DNA of 64,000 nt from Candidatus Aminicenantota bacterium (GTDB lineage: Bacteria > Acidobacteriota > Aminicenantia > Aminicenantales > UBA4085). The notes beneath the pieces were generated by a model that was given only the letters and a program-made list of their open reading frames with translations, had not been told where the DNA came from and did no database searches. Location: the NCBI GenBank assembly GCA_003141555.1, contig PLMN01000011.1, forward strand, positions 1 through 64,000, given 5' to 3'. A program made the translations under genes and the position numbers. Below, piece after piece: positions 51,788 through 62,386 of the stretch (position 1 is its first letter; every line of letters begins with the position of its first letter).

Positions 51788-53878
51788 TCAAGGCAGGTAT
51801 TCGTCCAGCAACTCCGCCGTGTGGGCCGCGCGGACGGCCAAGCCCTTGCTCCGGCAGCCGCCCCGGATCTGGAGCAGGCAGCCGGGACAATCCATGGCCA
51901 CGATCCCCGCCCCCGTCTTCTCGATCGCGGCCAGCTTGTCGGCCAGGAGCCCGGCCGAGATCTCGGGATTGTCGACGCAGAATGTCCCGGCGAAGCCGCA
52001 GCACGTGTCGGGCTGGTCCATCTCGACGACCGACGTTCCCAGCGCGGACTCGATCACCCGCCGCGAGTCCTTCTCCGCCGCGAGCACGTTCTTGTGGTGG
52101 CAGGAATCGTGATAGGTGACCGAGAGGCCGGCCGGCCCCGCCGCTCGCCCTCCCCCGACGGCGGCGAGCTCCTTTTCGACGATGAACCGGCTGAAGGGGA
52201 CGATCCGGGCCGCCAGGGCCCTGGCCTTCTCCGAGCCGTCGATCTCGGGACCGCGCCGGGCGAGCATCGTGGTACAGGTCGGGCAGAGCGTGACGATGGC
52301 CCCCTCGCCTTCCATGGCCCGGAGGACGGCGCCGAAGGCTTTGCCCGAGGCCTTGCGGTAGCCGGCGTTCGAAGGCGGGAAGCCGCAGCAAAGCGCCGGC
52401 CCCGCCTTCACCTCGTAGCCGAGCCTGGTCAGGACGCGGGCCGCGGCCATCCCGATTTCGGGATAGAAATGCTCGATCAGGCAGCCGCCGAAGATCGTGA
52501 CGGCGCCTTTGGAGGGGCGCGTCCCCGCGCCGGCCCGGCCGAGCTCCTTCTTGAACCGGCGGGTGAACGTCGTCGCCGCGGGCGCCGGAAGCGCGCGGAA
52601 ACGGTCGTATTCCTTCATCCAGGCCGGAAGCCGCCGGAAGAAGCCGTCCTTCCGGCCGATGACCTTACGCCCGGCCTGGGCGGCCTTGAAGGCCGACTGC
52701 AGAATCACCGGCCGGCTCATGACGCCGTCGAACGCGAGCCGCTTCCAGGCGACCTTTCCCGTCTCGCTGTTCAAGCGCTCGGCCAGGGCGGTGATCAGGC
52801 CGGCGATGGGGATTTTCGCCGCGCAATAGGCCTCGCAGCGGTGGCATCGGAGGCAGTACTTCACCAAGGCTTTGGACTTGTCCAGGCCGTGGATCCAGGC
52901 CGTGAAGAGCGTGCCGATGCCGCCCATGTAGATGTGCGAATATTCCTTGCCGCCGAGGAGCTGGTAGACGGGGCAGACGTTGAGGCAGGCCGAGCACTTG
53001 ACGCAGCGCAACGCCTCGCGAAAGACCGGGTCGGCGGCCATCTCGGACCGGTGATTGTCGAGGAGGATGATGTACTGGGCCGTCCGGTGGGGACCGGCGA
53101 TGAACGAGACGTAGCTCGTGATGCTCTGGCCGGTGGCGTTGCGCGGCAGGAGCCGGAGGAGGTCGAGCGCCTCGGCCGCCGAGGGCACGACCTTCTCGAT
53201 GCTGGCCAGGACGATGTGGACCGGCGGGACGGTGGTGACCATCCGGCCGTTGCCCTCGTTCGTGACCAGGAGGATCGCGCCGCTCTCGGCGATCAGGGCG
53301 TTCGCCCCGGTCAGCCCTGCCTCCGCGGCGAAGATCTCCTTCCGCATTTCGCCCCGGGCGATCCGGACCAGGGCCGGGATGTCGTCGGGCACGGGCCGGC
53401 CGAGCGTCCGGGAGAAGATCGCGGCCACATCGCGCCGGGTCAGGTGAATCGCAGGCATGACCATGTGCGTCGGCCGCTCGCCCGCCAGCTGGACGATCCA
53501 CTCGCCGAGGTCGGTCTCGCGCGCCGCGACGCCGTGCGCCGCCAGATAGGCGTTCAACCCGGTCTCTTCGCTGACCATGGACTTGGCTTTGGCCAGCCGG
53601 CTGATCTTGCGCTCGCGGCAGATCCGCAGGATCGCGGCGTTGGCCTCGTCCCCGTCGGCCGCCCGCAGGACAACGCTCCCGTGGGCCCGGGCCCGCTCTT
53701 CGAATGTCGCGAGGAGCTCCGCGTTCCGGGCCAGGGCGGCGTCCTTGAGCGCCGCGAGGCGGGTCCGCAGCTCCTCGAAATCGTAGCCCGCGAGGACGGC
53801 CCCCCGCTTGGCCAGGTAGCTCCGGGAGAACTCCTGGAGGACGCTCTTCAAGGCGGGATCGATCAGATTTTTCTTCAT
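51788..53878 (-). CDS. LutB-LutA fusion, iron-sulfur lactate oxidase subunits
   Basis: A 696-residue fusion. Residues 1-290 are a LUD domain; 292-302 (C-VK-C-SA-C-LNV-C) and CLRCHRCEAYC are two 4Fe-4S sites, together LutB. The C-terminal part (about 440-696) has two cysteine-rich CCG-type domains (ALCCGFP, CPTC, DTCCGFAG, DCPGC), equal to LutA. With LutC the complex oxidises L-lactate to pyruvate. In Bacillus the three are separate genes. It overlaps lutC by 4 bp. Confidence 0.88.
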   Translation of the reverse strand: MKKNLIDPALKSVLQEFSRSYLAKRGAVLAGYDFEELRTRLAALKDAALARNAELLATFEERARAHGSVVLRAADGDEANAAILRICRERKISRLAKAKSMVSEETGLNAYLAAHGVAARETDLGEWIVQLAGERPTHMVMPAIHLTRRDVAAIFSRTLGRPVPDDIPALVRIARGEMRKEIFAAEAGLTGANALIAESGAILLVTNEGNGRMVTTVPPVHIVLASIEKVVPSAAEALDLLRLLPRNATGQSITSYVSFIAGPHRTAQYIILLDNHRSEMAADPVFREALRCVKCSACLNVCPVYQLLGGKEYSHIYMGGIGTLFTAWIHGLDKSKALVKYCLRCHRCEAYCAAKIPIAGLITALAERLNSETGKVAWKRLAFDGVMSRPVILQSAFKAAQAGRKVIGRKDGFFRRLPAWMKEYDRFRALPAPAATTFTRRFKKELGRAGAGTRPSKGAVTIFGGCLIEHFYPEIGMAAARVLTRLGYEVKAGPALCCGFPPSNAGYRKASGKAFGAVLRAMEGEGAIVTLCPTCTTMLARRGPEIDGSEKARALAARIVPFSRFIVEKELAAVGGGRAAGPAGLSVTYHDSCHHKNVLAAEKDSRRVIESALGTSVVEMDQPDTCCGFAGTFCVDNPEISAGLLADKLAAIEKTGAGIVAMDCPGCLLQIRGGCRSKGLAVRAAHTAELLDEYLP

Positions 53879-54393
53879 GTGAGGATGATGACCAGCCGCG
53901 CCGGGCCGTGGACGCCGATCGTCAATTGATTTTCGATGTCGGCGGTCCGGCTGGGCCCGGTGACGAGCGACACCTGGGGCGAAGGGATATCGGTTCGGGC
54001 AAGGTGTTTCGAGATTTCCGGGGCGATCGCCTCCAGGGCGGCCGTCACGTTGCCGGCGTCGAGGACGCAGAGGCAGACGTCGGGAAGCGTCCAGGCGTTC
54101 TTCTCGTCGTCGCCGTAGTCGAAGTGGACCAGGGTCCCGGTTTCGGCCACGCCGTAGTCGGCGGCGACGATCCCCGCGTCCACCCAGAGCGCGCCGCCGG
54201 CGGGCGCGGTTCCGACGCCGGCGAACGCCGCGTCGAACGGCGGCCGGGCTTTCAAGTCCGGCGAAATGATCGCCGTCTTGAGGCCCTGGCGAACCAGGAA
54301 ATCCCGGATGAAGTCCACGGCCGCGCCTGCGCCCTGGAGCGGGACGACCTCGGCGCCCGCTTTTTTGGCATTTTCGATAAATCTATCGATCAT
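53875..54393 (-). CDS. lutC: LutC-like LUD domain protein
   Basis: A 172-residue LUD (YkgG/LutC) protein: VGTAPAGGALWVDAGIVAADYGVAETGTLV is the family's most conserved block, followed by QVSLVTGPSRTADIENQLTIGVHGP. It is first in the operon. The ATG at 54393 is the best guess: no strong ribosome site precedes it, and the frame is open further upstream through the promoter region. Confidence 0.82.
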   Translation of the reverse strand: MIDRFIENAKKAGAEVVPLQGAGAAVDFIRDFLVRQGLKTAIISPDLKARPPFDAAFAGVGTAPAGGALWVDAGIVAADYGVAETGTLVHFDYGDDEKNAWTLPDVCLCVLDAGNVTAALEAIAPEISKHLARTDIPSPQVSLVTGPSRTADIENQLTIGVHGPARLVIILT

Positions 54394-54425
54394 AAACAAC
54401 GTCGCACTTGAAAAATCCGCTTCAA

Positions 54426-54482
54426 GCGGTGGAAACAAGGATACTAAATCGGGGGAGCCGTGACAAGGCGGATTTCCACCGC
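54426..54482 (-). promoter_or_regulatory. lut promoter flanked by an inverted repeat
   Basis: On the minus strand TTGTCA (54461-54466), 17 nt spacer, TATCCT (54438-54443). A perfect 10 bp inverted repeat, gcggtggaaa at 54426-54435 and tttccaccgc at 54473-54482, brackets it, one arm at the expected start site and one just upstream of the -35. A further aatccgc/gcggatt copy is at each arm. This is a likely operator for a repressor not in the window. Confidence 0.55.
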
Positions 54483-54578
54483 TCAACCCGCCGCCCATCG
54501 TAGGAAAGACGGCCGGGATGCCGCCGGCGGCGGCCTCGAGCGGGACGGGGGGTGCCGCCCCGCTCCTCGGCTCCCGCC

Positions 54579-56756
54579 TCAGCGGACGACGATGCGCGCC
54601 TGCTGGGGCTGGAGGTTGATCATCCCGCCCGCCGAGGCCATGGCCGAGACGTTCGCGGCCGTAATCAGGCATTCGCCGGGGGCTTTGGCCTCGAACCGCA
54701 GGGCGGCCAGGGTCGAAGTCCCCTTGAAGCCCCGGCTCTGGCTCGGGCTGGTGAAGCCCAGGGTGCACGCCCCCGCGGTGTTGTCCACGTTCTTGAGGAA
54801 GGGCATCTTCTCGCCGCCGAACTGCCGCGACAGGCCGCCTTCGGTCACGTCCTTCAGGGTGACCACCTGCGGGTTGTAGTTGAGAACGAGCGACATGTTC
54901 CCGATCTCCTGGTCGGAGTTGATGTTGACCGCGATCGTGAACTCGCGGCCCGGAGGGACCTCGAGGCTGGCCGGCGAAAGGACGACCGCGTTCATTCCGA
55001 GCTCCTGCGGCCGCCGCTGGCGGAGGCTGGCCTCGGCCGCCGCGGGGTTGATATCCCTGGACAGGATATTCTCCTCGAACACGCCCTGGGCGGCGCTCGA
55101 GGGGGGGGTCTCAACGTCCACCCACACCGCCTTCGCGTCCTCGGGGGTGAGGGGCACGGCCCGGACGATGTACGGGGTGATGGTCAGGATGACGTCGGTC
55201 TGCTCACGGGTGGTGCTCTCGGCCCCGAACAGGCGCCCGATGAGGGGCAGATCCTTGAGGCCGGGCACGCCCGTCAGCGATTTCCGCTCCTCGTCCCGGA
55301 GCAGCCCGGCGACGAGGTTCGTCTCGCCGTTGTGAAGGCGCATGACGTTCTTGATTTCGCGGTTGTTGATGATCGGAATGTCGGCGTAGCCCGTGCCGCC
55401 GAGAGAAGTGATCTTGATCTCGCAGGCGAGCGTGACATCGGAGTCCCTGTGGATCGTGGGCTTGATCTTGATCTCGATGCCCACGTCCTGCTGGTCGTAG
55501 TTCGTGATCGGGACGCTGTTGACCCCGCCCGCGGCGGTCGTGGCGAACGTCGTCTTGGGGATGGGGACCTTCTGCCCGACCTTGTGGTTGATCTCCTCGT
55601 CCGAGACGCCCCGGATCCGCGGCTGGGCGATGACCTTGGTGTCGGAATCCGTCTCCAGGAACTGGAGGAACGCGGTCGGCAGGCTGATCGTGTAGTTCTC
55701 GGCCTTCGACAGGGCGAGGCCGGCCAGGCCGAACCAATTGGCGCTCGTCGTGGTGCTCGTCGATGAGGACGAGCTTGTCGTCGCGCCGTACTGCAGTCCG
55801 ACGGTGTTGGCCGCCCCCGCGTTCGAGAAGCTCATCCCGAGCTGGCGGAGCCGCGAGCGCGAGACCTCCATAATCTCGAGGTCGATGAGGACCTCGGCCT
55901 TGGGCTTGTCCCACATGGCGATCAGCTTCTCGGCCAGGTCGACGACCTGGGGCGTGTCGCGGATCGTCACCCAGTTGAGCGTCTTGTCCGCGATCAGGGT
56001 CGGGGCCTTGACCGTCGATCGGAGCATCTGGGCCAGGGACGCGACCAGCGTGTCGGCCGGGATGTTGGTCAGGTAGAAGGTCTTGATGACGTTGACGTCA
56101 TACTGGATCCGCTTCATCGGCGTGTCGGGGATGACGACCACGGTCCGCTCGTCGATGATCCGGTAAAAGTTCTTGCTCGGCAGGCAAAGGGACTTCAGGG
56201 CCTGCTCGAAGGTCATGTTGCTCAGGTCCGTGGAGAAGGGGACGTCGCGGAACGTCTCGTCGAAGACGAGGCTGATCCCCGCCGCCTTGCCGAGGGCGAG
56301 GAAGATCGACTTCAGGCTGGACTCCACGGGGAACCGGAGCTGGAGGGCCTCGTCCCGGGCCTTGAGCTTGATGGGGAACTCGATCTTTTCCTTCTTGGGC
56401 TCGGCCGCCGGGGCGGCCGAGGTCATGAGCCGCGCTTCCTGGGCGATCGACAAATCCCGGGGGTTGTAAGCGATCGATTTCGCGTACTCGGCTTTGGCTT
56501 CGTCTTTTTTCCCGAGGGCGACGAGGGCCCGGGCTTCCTGGAGATGGAATAGGCCGGCCCCGAGCTTGGCCCGCTCCAGGGCGAGGCGGTAGACCGGCTC
56601 GCGCGGGTTCTCGAGGCTGGCCCGCTCGTAGGCCTGGATCGCCTCGTCCCATTTCTTGTTCATCTCGGCCTCGGTCCCGAGGCGGTATTGCGAGCTCATC
56701 GGGAGGCAGGCCCAGGCGCTCCAGGCGATCACGAGTAGAAGCGCGGTCTTCTTCAT
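54579..56756 (-). CDS. pilQ: Type IV pilus secretin with TPR and cohesin-like domains
   Basis: A 725-residue outer membrane secretin. The signal peptide has a lipobox-like end (WSAWAC). About 30-115 is TPR-like (NKKWDEAIQAYERASLENP); 145-215 an STN domain (KSIFLALGKAAGISLVFDET); 220-300 an N1-type domain; 300-545 the secretin core (VGQKVPIPKT, NGETNLVAGLLRDEERKS, GVPGLKDLPLIGRLFG). The last 130 residues (VLSPASLEVPPGREFTIAVN, EIGNMSLVLNYNPQVVTLKD) look like a cohesin-type fold, unusual for PilQ. It ends the pil operon. Confidence 0.88.
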   Translation of the reverse strand: MKKTALLLVIAWSAWACLPMSSQYRLGTEAEMNKKWDEAIQAYERASLENPREPVYRLALERAKLGAGLFHLQEARALVALGKKDEAKAEYAKSIAYNPRDLSIAQEARLMTSAAPAAEPKKEKIEFPIKLKARDEALQLRFPVESSLKSIFLALGKAAGISLVFDETFRDVPFSTDLSNMTFEQALKSLCLPSKNFYRIIDERTVVVIPDTPMKRIQYDVNVIKTFYLTNIPADTLVASLAQMLRSTVKAPTLIADKTLNWVTIRDTPQVVDLAEKLIAMWDKPKAEVLIDLEIMEVSRSRLRQLGMSFSNAGAANTVGLQYGATTSSSSSTSTTTSANWFGLAGLALSKAENYTISLPTAFLQFLETDSDTKVIAQPRIRGVSDEEINHKVGQKVPIPKTTFATTAAGGVNSVPITNYDQQDVGIEIKIKPTIHRDSDVTLACEIKITSLGGTGYADIPIINNREIKNVMRLHNGETNLVAGLLRDEERKSLTGVPGLKDLPLIGRLFGAESTTREQTDVILTITPYIVRAVPLTPEDAKAVWVDVETPPSSAAQGVFEENILSRDINPAAAEASLRQRRPQELGMNAVVLSPASLEVPPGREFTIAVNINSDQEIGNMSLVLNYNPQVVTLKDVTEGGLSRQFGGEKMPFLKNVDNTAGACTLGFTSPSQSRGFKGTSTLAALRFEAKAPGECLITAANVSAMASAGGMINLQPQQARIVVR

Positions 56757-57256
56757 TTGCGTTCTCCTTCCAAGGGAAGCTTGAGGGATTTCCCGTCGGC
56801 GCCCTGGATTTCGATCTCTCCCGCCGCGATCCGGATGACTTTGCCCGCCGCCCCGGCCTCGTCTCCTTCGGCCAGCGCGGCCGCCTGGCCGTCGATCAGG
56901 ACGAGGGCCAGGAACTTCCCCGAGGCGCGGACGAACCCGACGTAGCGGACGACCACCGCCGCGACCTCGCCGGCCGGCTTCTCCTCCTCCGGCGCCGCGG
57001 CCGGCCGCGGACGCCCACCGGGCAGGGTCGGAAGGACGAGCAGGGCTTCGGCGCCGGCGCCCTGGGGAAGGAAGATGTCCCGGCGGACCGGGGAAGGGAC
57101 CGTCCGGAGCGAAGCCAGGAGGTCTTTCCGGATGAGGGGACCGGACGGCCGGGCCGCCGCCTGCTTCTTCGCCCGCGGCGCCGCGGTCTGGGCCGATGCC
57201 CCGGAGGTGGCGGCCAGGACGGCCCCAAGGACGACCGCGATCGCTCTAATACGCAT
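56753..57256 (-). CDS. pilP: PilP-like pilus assembly protein
   Basis: A 167-residue exported protein: signal peptide, a Pro/Ala-rich linker and a C-terminal beta domain (VVRYVGFVRASGKFLALVLI, VIRIAAGEIEIQGADGKSLKL) of the PilP/GspC HR type that links the inner membrane complex to the secretin. It overlaps pilO and pilQ. Identity rests on position and fold pattern. Confidence 0.72.
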   Translation of the reverse strand: MRIRAIAVVLGAVLAATSGASAQTAAPRAKKQAAARPSGPLIRKDLLASLRTVPSPVRRDIFLPQGAGAEALLVLPTLPGGRPRPAAAPEEEKPAGEVAAVVVRYVGFVRASGKFLALVLIDGQAAALAEGDEAGAAGKVIRIAAGEIEIQGADGKSLKLPLEGERK

Positions 57257-57806
57257 AGGTCCCCGCGAACGTCACCCGGAGGTCCATGACCCCGGGCTGC
57301 TTGGTCATGCTGAGGAAGTCGATCCGCTCGACATAGAGGAAGCGGGGGGTTCTCTCGACGGTATCGAGGAGCCGCTTGAGGACCGGGTACGAGGCCGCGA
57401 AGCGGAAGTCGGCGCTCACCTTCTGCAGGGCGCCCTTGACGAGGTCCGTGTAGCCGTAGGTGATGTCGGAGGCCGCGATCCCGGAAGCGTCGAAGATCCG
57501 TTGCAGGTCCATCCGCATGTCCTCCAGGCCTTTCGTCCCGTCATAGAAGCCCGTCGCTTTGAGGGAGGCCAAGTCTTTCTGGGCGTCCTTCCAAGCCTGC
57601 CATTCCTTCCGGACCAAGCCCCGGTCGCGGTCGAGGACCTGGCGGGCCTCGTCGGCGGTCCGGAGCTCGGCGGCGGCCCGGGAGGCGGCGCCCCGCGACG
57701 CCGCGGCGGCATAGAGCAGGACGCAGGCCGCGACCCCGACGACGACGCCGCAGATCGCGGCGATCCGCCGTTCCTTTTCGGTCAGGAGCTCAAAGAGGTC
57801 TTTCAT
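57246..57806 (-). CDS. pilO: PilO-like pilus assembly protein
   Basis: A 186-residue bitopic membrane protein: one N-terminal helix (IAAICGVVVGVAACVLLYAA), a coiled coil and a ferredoxin-like domain, the usual PilO layout. The start overlaps pilN by 17 bp. Confidence 0.75.
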   Translation of the reverse strand: MKDLFELLTEKERRIAAICGVVVGVAACVLLYAAAASRGAASRAAAELRTADEARQVLDRDRGLVRKEWQAWKDAQKDLASLKATGFYDGTKGLEDMRMDLQRIFDASGIAASDITYGYTDLVKGALQKVSADFRFAASYPVLKRLLDTVERTPRFLYVERIDFLSMTKQPGVMDLRVTFAGTYAY

Positions 57807-58350
57807 GGCTGAACGAGATTTCGGACACGAGGCGGCCGTCGACGGTCGCCTCGTTCTTGACCGAGATGTTCTTGAAGCCGAGTCCGCCCAGCTTCTGGAT
57901 GAGGGCCAGCAGGTCGGTGAGGTTCGGCGAGACCACCCGGAAGCTGAGGTTGAGTCGCCCGTCGCCCGGCTCCACGGGGGACATCCCGGCGACGTAGCTC
58001 CCGGCCGGGAGGGCGTCCTCGAGGCGGCTGAAGACGTCGACCAAGGAGAAGCTCTTGCGCAGGAGGACGCCGTTCACCGCGTCGACCGTCGGCTGCAGCG
58101 TGCGGGCGAGCTCCGCCGCGTCGGCGGCCAGGCCGTCCCGTTCCTTCTGGGCGGCCGCGGCCGCCTGCCGGACCCGGCTGAGATCGGCCCGGGACTCCGA
58201 TTCGCGCCGACGCGAACCAAGGATGGTGAGCCCGGAACCCAGCGCGATCAGCATGAACGCGGCCGCGAGCGCGGCCAGGATCGCCGTGAAAAACCGCCGG
58301 TTGCGGAGCGGCCGGCTGGCCAGGTTCACGGCCACGTTCTTGGCGCTCAT
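57790..58350 (-). CDS. pilN: PilN-like pilus assembly protein
   Basis: A 186-residue protein beginning with the short cytoplasmic motif VAVNLASRPLRNRR (the PilM-binding INLxP-type segment), one membrane helix, a coiled coil and a ferredoxin-like domain. ATG 58350 overlaps pilM by 4 bp (ATGA), and this sets the start. Confidence 0.82.
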   Translation of the reverse strand: MSAKNVAVNLASRPLRNRRFFTAILAALAAAFMLIALGSGLTILGSRRRESESRADLSRVRQAAAAAQKERDGLAADAAELARTLQPTVDAVNGVLLRKSFSLVDVFSRLEDALPAGSYVAGMSPVEPGDGRLNLSFRVVSPNLTDLLALIQKLGGLGFKNISVKNEATVDGRLVSEISFSHERPL

Positions 58351-59282
58351 CGCTCCCCCTGCCCGACGAGCGGCGCGAGGAAATGCCGGTCCGGGGGCCG
58401 GACCGCCGCCGGGAACGCCGGTTCGCGGACCGCGAGGCCGGGAAGCCTCGCCTGCAGGCCGGCCACGGCCGCCTCCGGCTCGGCAACGTCCGCCCGGACC
58501 CAGGCCGCCGCGATTGTTTTCTTCTCGCGGTCCTCCACGAACCGGACCGTGGTTTCGACTTCGGCCGCCGCCTGGTCGATCTTTTCGGCCAGGGTCATGG
58601 GCCTGAGCGGGTCCTGGAGGAACGGCTTGAACCGGTACAGCGCCGCTCGGCCGTCGAGAAGCGCGGTCAGGCTCAGGTGATCGTCCTCGAGGTTGACGAC
58701 GAGGGCATGGCCCGCCGCGTCGGGCCGGGCGAAAGCAAGAAGGTTCAGGGCGGGGATTCCGACGTCCCGGACCGTCAGGCCGGCCCGGCTGAAGGCGTCC
58801 TCGTATTCCCGCACGACCGCGACTCGGGCCAGGGCGAGGACGACGCGGGGATGCCCCGCCGTCTTGAGGACGGCATAGGACAGTCGCATCTCCGCGGGCG
58901 GGAGAGGCGCAAGCTTGGCCAGGCGCCAGCGGAGGACCTCGTCCCTCTCGCGGGGCGAGGTCGGCAGCCCTTCGAACGGCAGGACGAAGACCTTCAGGCA
59001 GGCTTCGGGGACCATGAGTCCAACGGGCCCGCCGTTGCGTCCGAGGCGGGCGGCCGCGTCGCGGACCGCCCGTTCGAGGGCCGCCGGGTTGGAGACGTTC
59101 CGCTTGTCGAACGAGGGTTCGAGGACGCCGGGCGCCAGGGGGACGACGGCCTGGCCGGCAATCCGCCCGTCCCTCCCCGCGCGAACCAGCCCCCCGACGC
59201 GCGTCCGCGATACGAGGAAAACGGCCGGAGGGTGAAGAGGCTCGGTGAAGGTGCCCCGGATCCGGTCGAAACGGAATCTCAT
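58347..59282 (-). CDS. pilM: PilM-like actin-fold pilus protein
   Basis: A 311-residue cytosolic protein with the SHS2/actin-like pattern of PilM (LVRAGRDGRIAGQ, VGLMVPEACLKVFVLPFEGL, EVLRWRLAKLAPLPPAEMRL). It is more diverged than usual and lacks the clear N-terminal GIDIG motif, so ATP binding is uncertain. It lies between pilB and pilN. Confidence 0.75.
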   Translation of the reverse strand: MRFRFDRIRGTFTEPLHPPAVFLVSRTRVGGLVRAGRDGRIAGQAVVPLAPGVLEPSFDKRNVSNPAALERAVRDAAARLGRNGGPVGLMVPEACLKVFVLPFEGLPTSPRERDEVLRWRLAKLAPLPPAEMRLSYAVLKTAGHPRVVLALARVAVVREYEDAFSRAGLTVRDVGIPALNLLAFARPDAAGHALVVNLEDDHLSLTALLDGRAALYRFKPFLQDPLRPMTLAEKIDQAAAEVETTVRFVEDREKKTIAAAWVRADVAEPEAAVAGLQARLPGLAVREPAFPAAVRPPDRHFLAPLVGQGER

Positions 59283-59285
59283 CGC

Positions 59286-60896
<1,611 letters not shown>

Positions 60897-60897
60897 G

Positions 60898-62106
60898 TCA
60901 GCGCGCCACCTTGATCATGTTGAAAATCGGAGTGTACACCGAAAGGAGCATGACCGCCACGAGCAGGCCCATGCAGATGATCATGATCGGCTCGATGAGC
61001 GAGACGAAGGTGTCGATCCGGGCCTGGATGCTCTCGTCGAACACTTCGGCCACCTCGCGGAGCATCCCCCCGAGGTCGGCCGAGCTTTCCCCGATCCGGA
61101 TCATGTCCAGGGCCAGCGCGGGGAAAATCCCCGTCTTGACCAGGGATTCGGAGAGCGGCTCGCCGTTCTTGATCGAGCCGGGAAGCCCGGACGCCCGGGC
61201 GACGAGGTATTTGTTCGGCATGGCCTGGGACGCGAGCCCGACCGAGGTCAAGAGCGTGACGCCCGCCTGGAGCAACAGGCTCAGCGTCCGGCAGAACAGG
61301 GCCACGGCCGATTCGACCCAGATGACCTTGCCCAGCGGGATCTTGAGCTTCATCCGCTCCATCCAAAGCCGGGTCGCCTCGCGCCGCCTCATCGCCCGGA
61401 AGCCGAGCACGGCGGCCACGGCGAGCGCGATCCAGATGGGCCAGTGCCCCCGGACGAACACGGAGAATCTGATCAGCCATTCGGTGAGGAGCGGAAGGGC
61501 CGCGTCGAAGTCCTTGTAGAAATCCGCGAAATTGGGGAGGACGAAATTAATCAGGATGCCCAGGAGGCCCATCGAAAACACGAGGAGAAGCGTGGGATAG
61601 ATCAGGGCGGACCGGATCCGGGACTTGGTCCGGGCGACGACCTTGGCGTATTGGACGAACTGGGAGAGCGTCTCGGGAAGGTTTCCGCTCTGTTCGCCGG
61701 CAAGGAGGGCGGCCGTATAGATCTTGGAGAAGCGGTCTTCGAACGGGGCGAACGAATCCGAGAGCGACTTGCCGTGCCGGATGTCGATCTCGACCTTGCC
61801 CAGGATCTCCTTCAGGTACGGGCTCTTCGTCCGGTTGGCGATGACCTCGATGCTCCGGAGCACGGGAAAGCCCGCCCGGACCAGGGCCATGAGCTCCTGA
61901 TTGAACATGATGAAATCGCGGTCCTTGACTTTCCTTTCGAGGGAGAACGAGGAAATCCGAAACTTCGTCCAGTCGCGCCGGATCGACAAGACGCAGAAGC
62001 CCCGCGATTCGAAGTAGCGGCGGCAATCCGCGGCCGAGATCGCGAGGTGGGCTTCCGTGAGGACGCGCCCGTCCTCGGCGGTTATACGGGCTTTGAACTG
62101 AGGCAT
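60898..62106 (-). CDS. pilC: Pilus inner-membrane platform protein (PilC/GspF)
   Basis: A 402-residue protein with two GspF domains (about 70-190 with FIMFNQELMALVRAGFPV, GKSLSDSFAPFEDRFSKIYTAALLAGEQSG; and about 270-395 with FCRTLSLLLQAGVTLLTSVG, IRIGESSADLGGMLREVAEV) and three membrane helices. It is first in the operon; AAGGA precedes ATG 62106. Confidence 0.93.
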   Translation of the reverse strand: MPQFKARITAEDGRVLTEAHLAISAADCRRYFESRGFCVLSIRRDWTKFRISSFSLERKVKDRDFIMFNQELMALVRAGFPVLRSIEVIANRTKSPYLKEILGKVEIDIRHGKSLSDSFAPFEDRFSKIYTAALLAGEQSGNLPETLSQFVQYAKVVARTKSRIRSALIYPTLLLVFSMGLLGILINFVLPNFADFYKDFDAALPLLTEWLIRFSVFVRGHWPIWIALAVAAVLGFRAMRRREATRLWMERMKLKIPLGKVIWVESAVALFCRTLSLLLQAGVTLLTSVGLASQAMPNKYLVARASGLPGSIKNGEPLSESLVKTGIFPALALDMIRIGESSADLGGMLREVAEVFDESIQARIDTFVSLIEPIMIICMGLLVAVMLLSVYTPIFNMIKVAR

Positions 62107-62180
62107 ATACGAATTTCCTTCTATATCTCCAACTCTAAAATATTCAAGCGGTTAGAAGAGTAGTCCATCAGAGTCGCCAT

Positions 62181-62209
62181 ATATTAGGGAAATACCCGGA
62201 CCAAGTCAA
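62181..62209 (-). promoter_or_regulatory. Promoter of the pil operon
   Basis: On the minus strand TTGACT (62204-62209), 17 nt spacer, TAATAT (62181-62186). The predicted leader is about 68 nt. Confidence 0.55.
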
Positions 62210-62237
62210 TTAGGTTAAGGGGCGCTCACCTGCCTAG

Positions 62238-62302
62238 CACTCACTCGCGATTGTAGGCGCGAGCGAGTGCGGCGGAACCTGATCCCCAAGCAAAGCTTGG
62301 GG
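62238..62302. repeat. Two adjacent hairpins between divergent genes
   Basis: cactcactcgcg (62238-62249) pairs with cgcgagcgagtg (62258-62269), 11 of 12; ccccaagc/gcttgggg pair at 62284-62302 around aaa. The second resembles the inner stem of the hairpin at 27636-27675. Confidence 0.55.
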
Positions 62303-62351
62303 CACCGGCTGGCGCGGGGGTGCGGCCAAAGCGCCGCCCCTGCCGCCGCCG

Positions 62352-62380
62352 TTGACAAATTGGGGCCGAAGGGATACGTT
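62352..62380 (+). promoter_or_regulatory. Leaderless-type promoter of the 87-residue exported protein
   Basis: TTGACA (62352-62357, consensus), 17 nt spacer, TACGTT (62375-62380), then exactly 6 nt to GTG 62387. The -10 is weak, but the geometry equals that at 22862-22890 and 39857-39885. Confidence 0.45.
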
Positions 62381-62386
62381 GAGGAA

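Noticed and set aside
54500-54578. Terminator after the pil operon
   Set aside because: A GC-rich gagcggg/cccgctc stem can form, but no U-tract follows on the minus strand.
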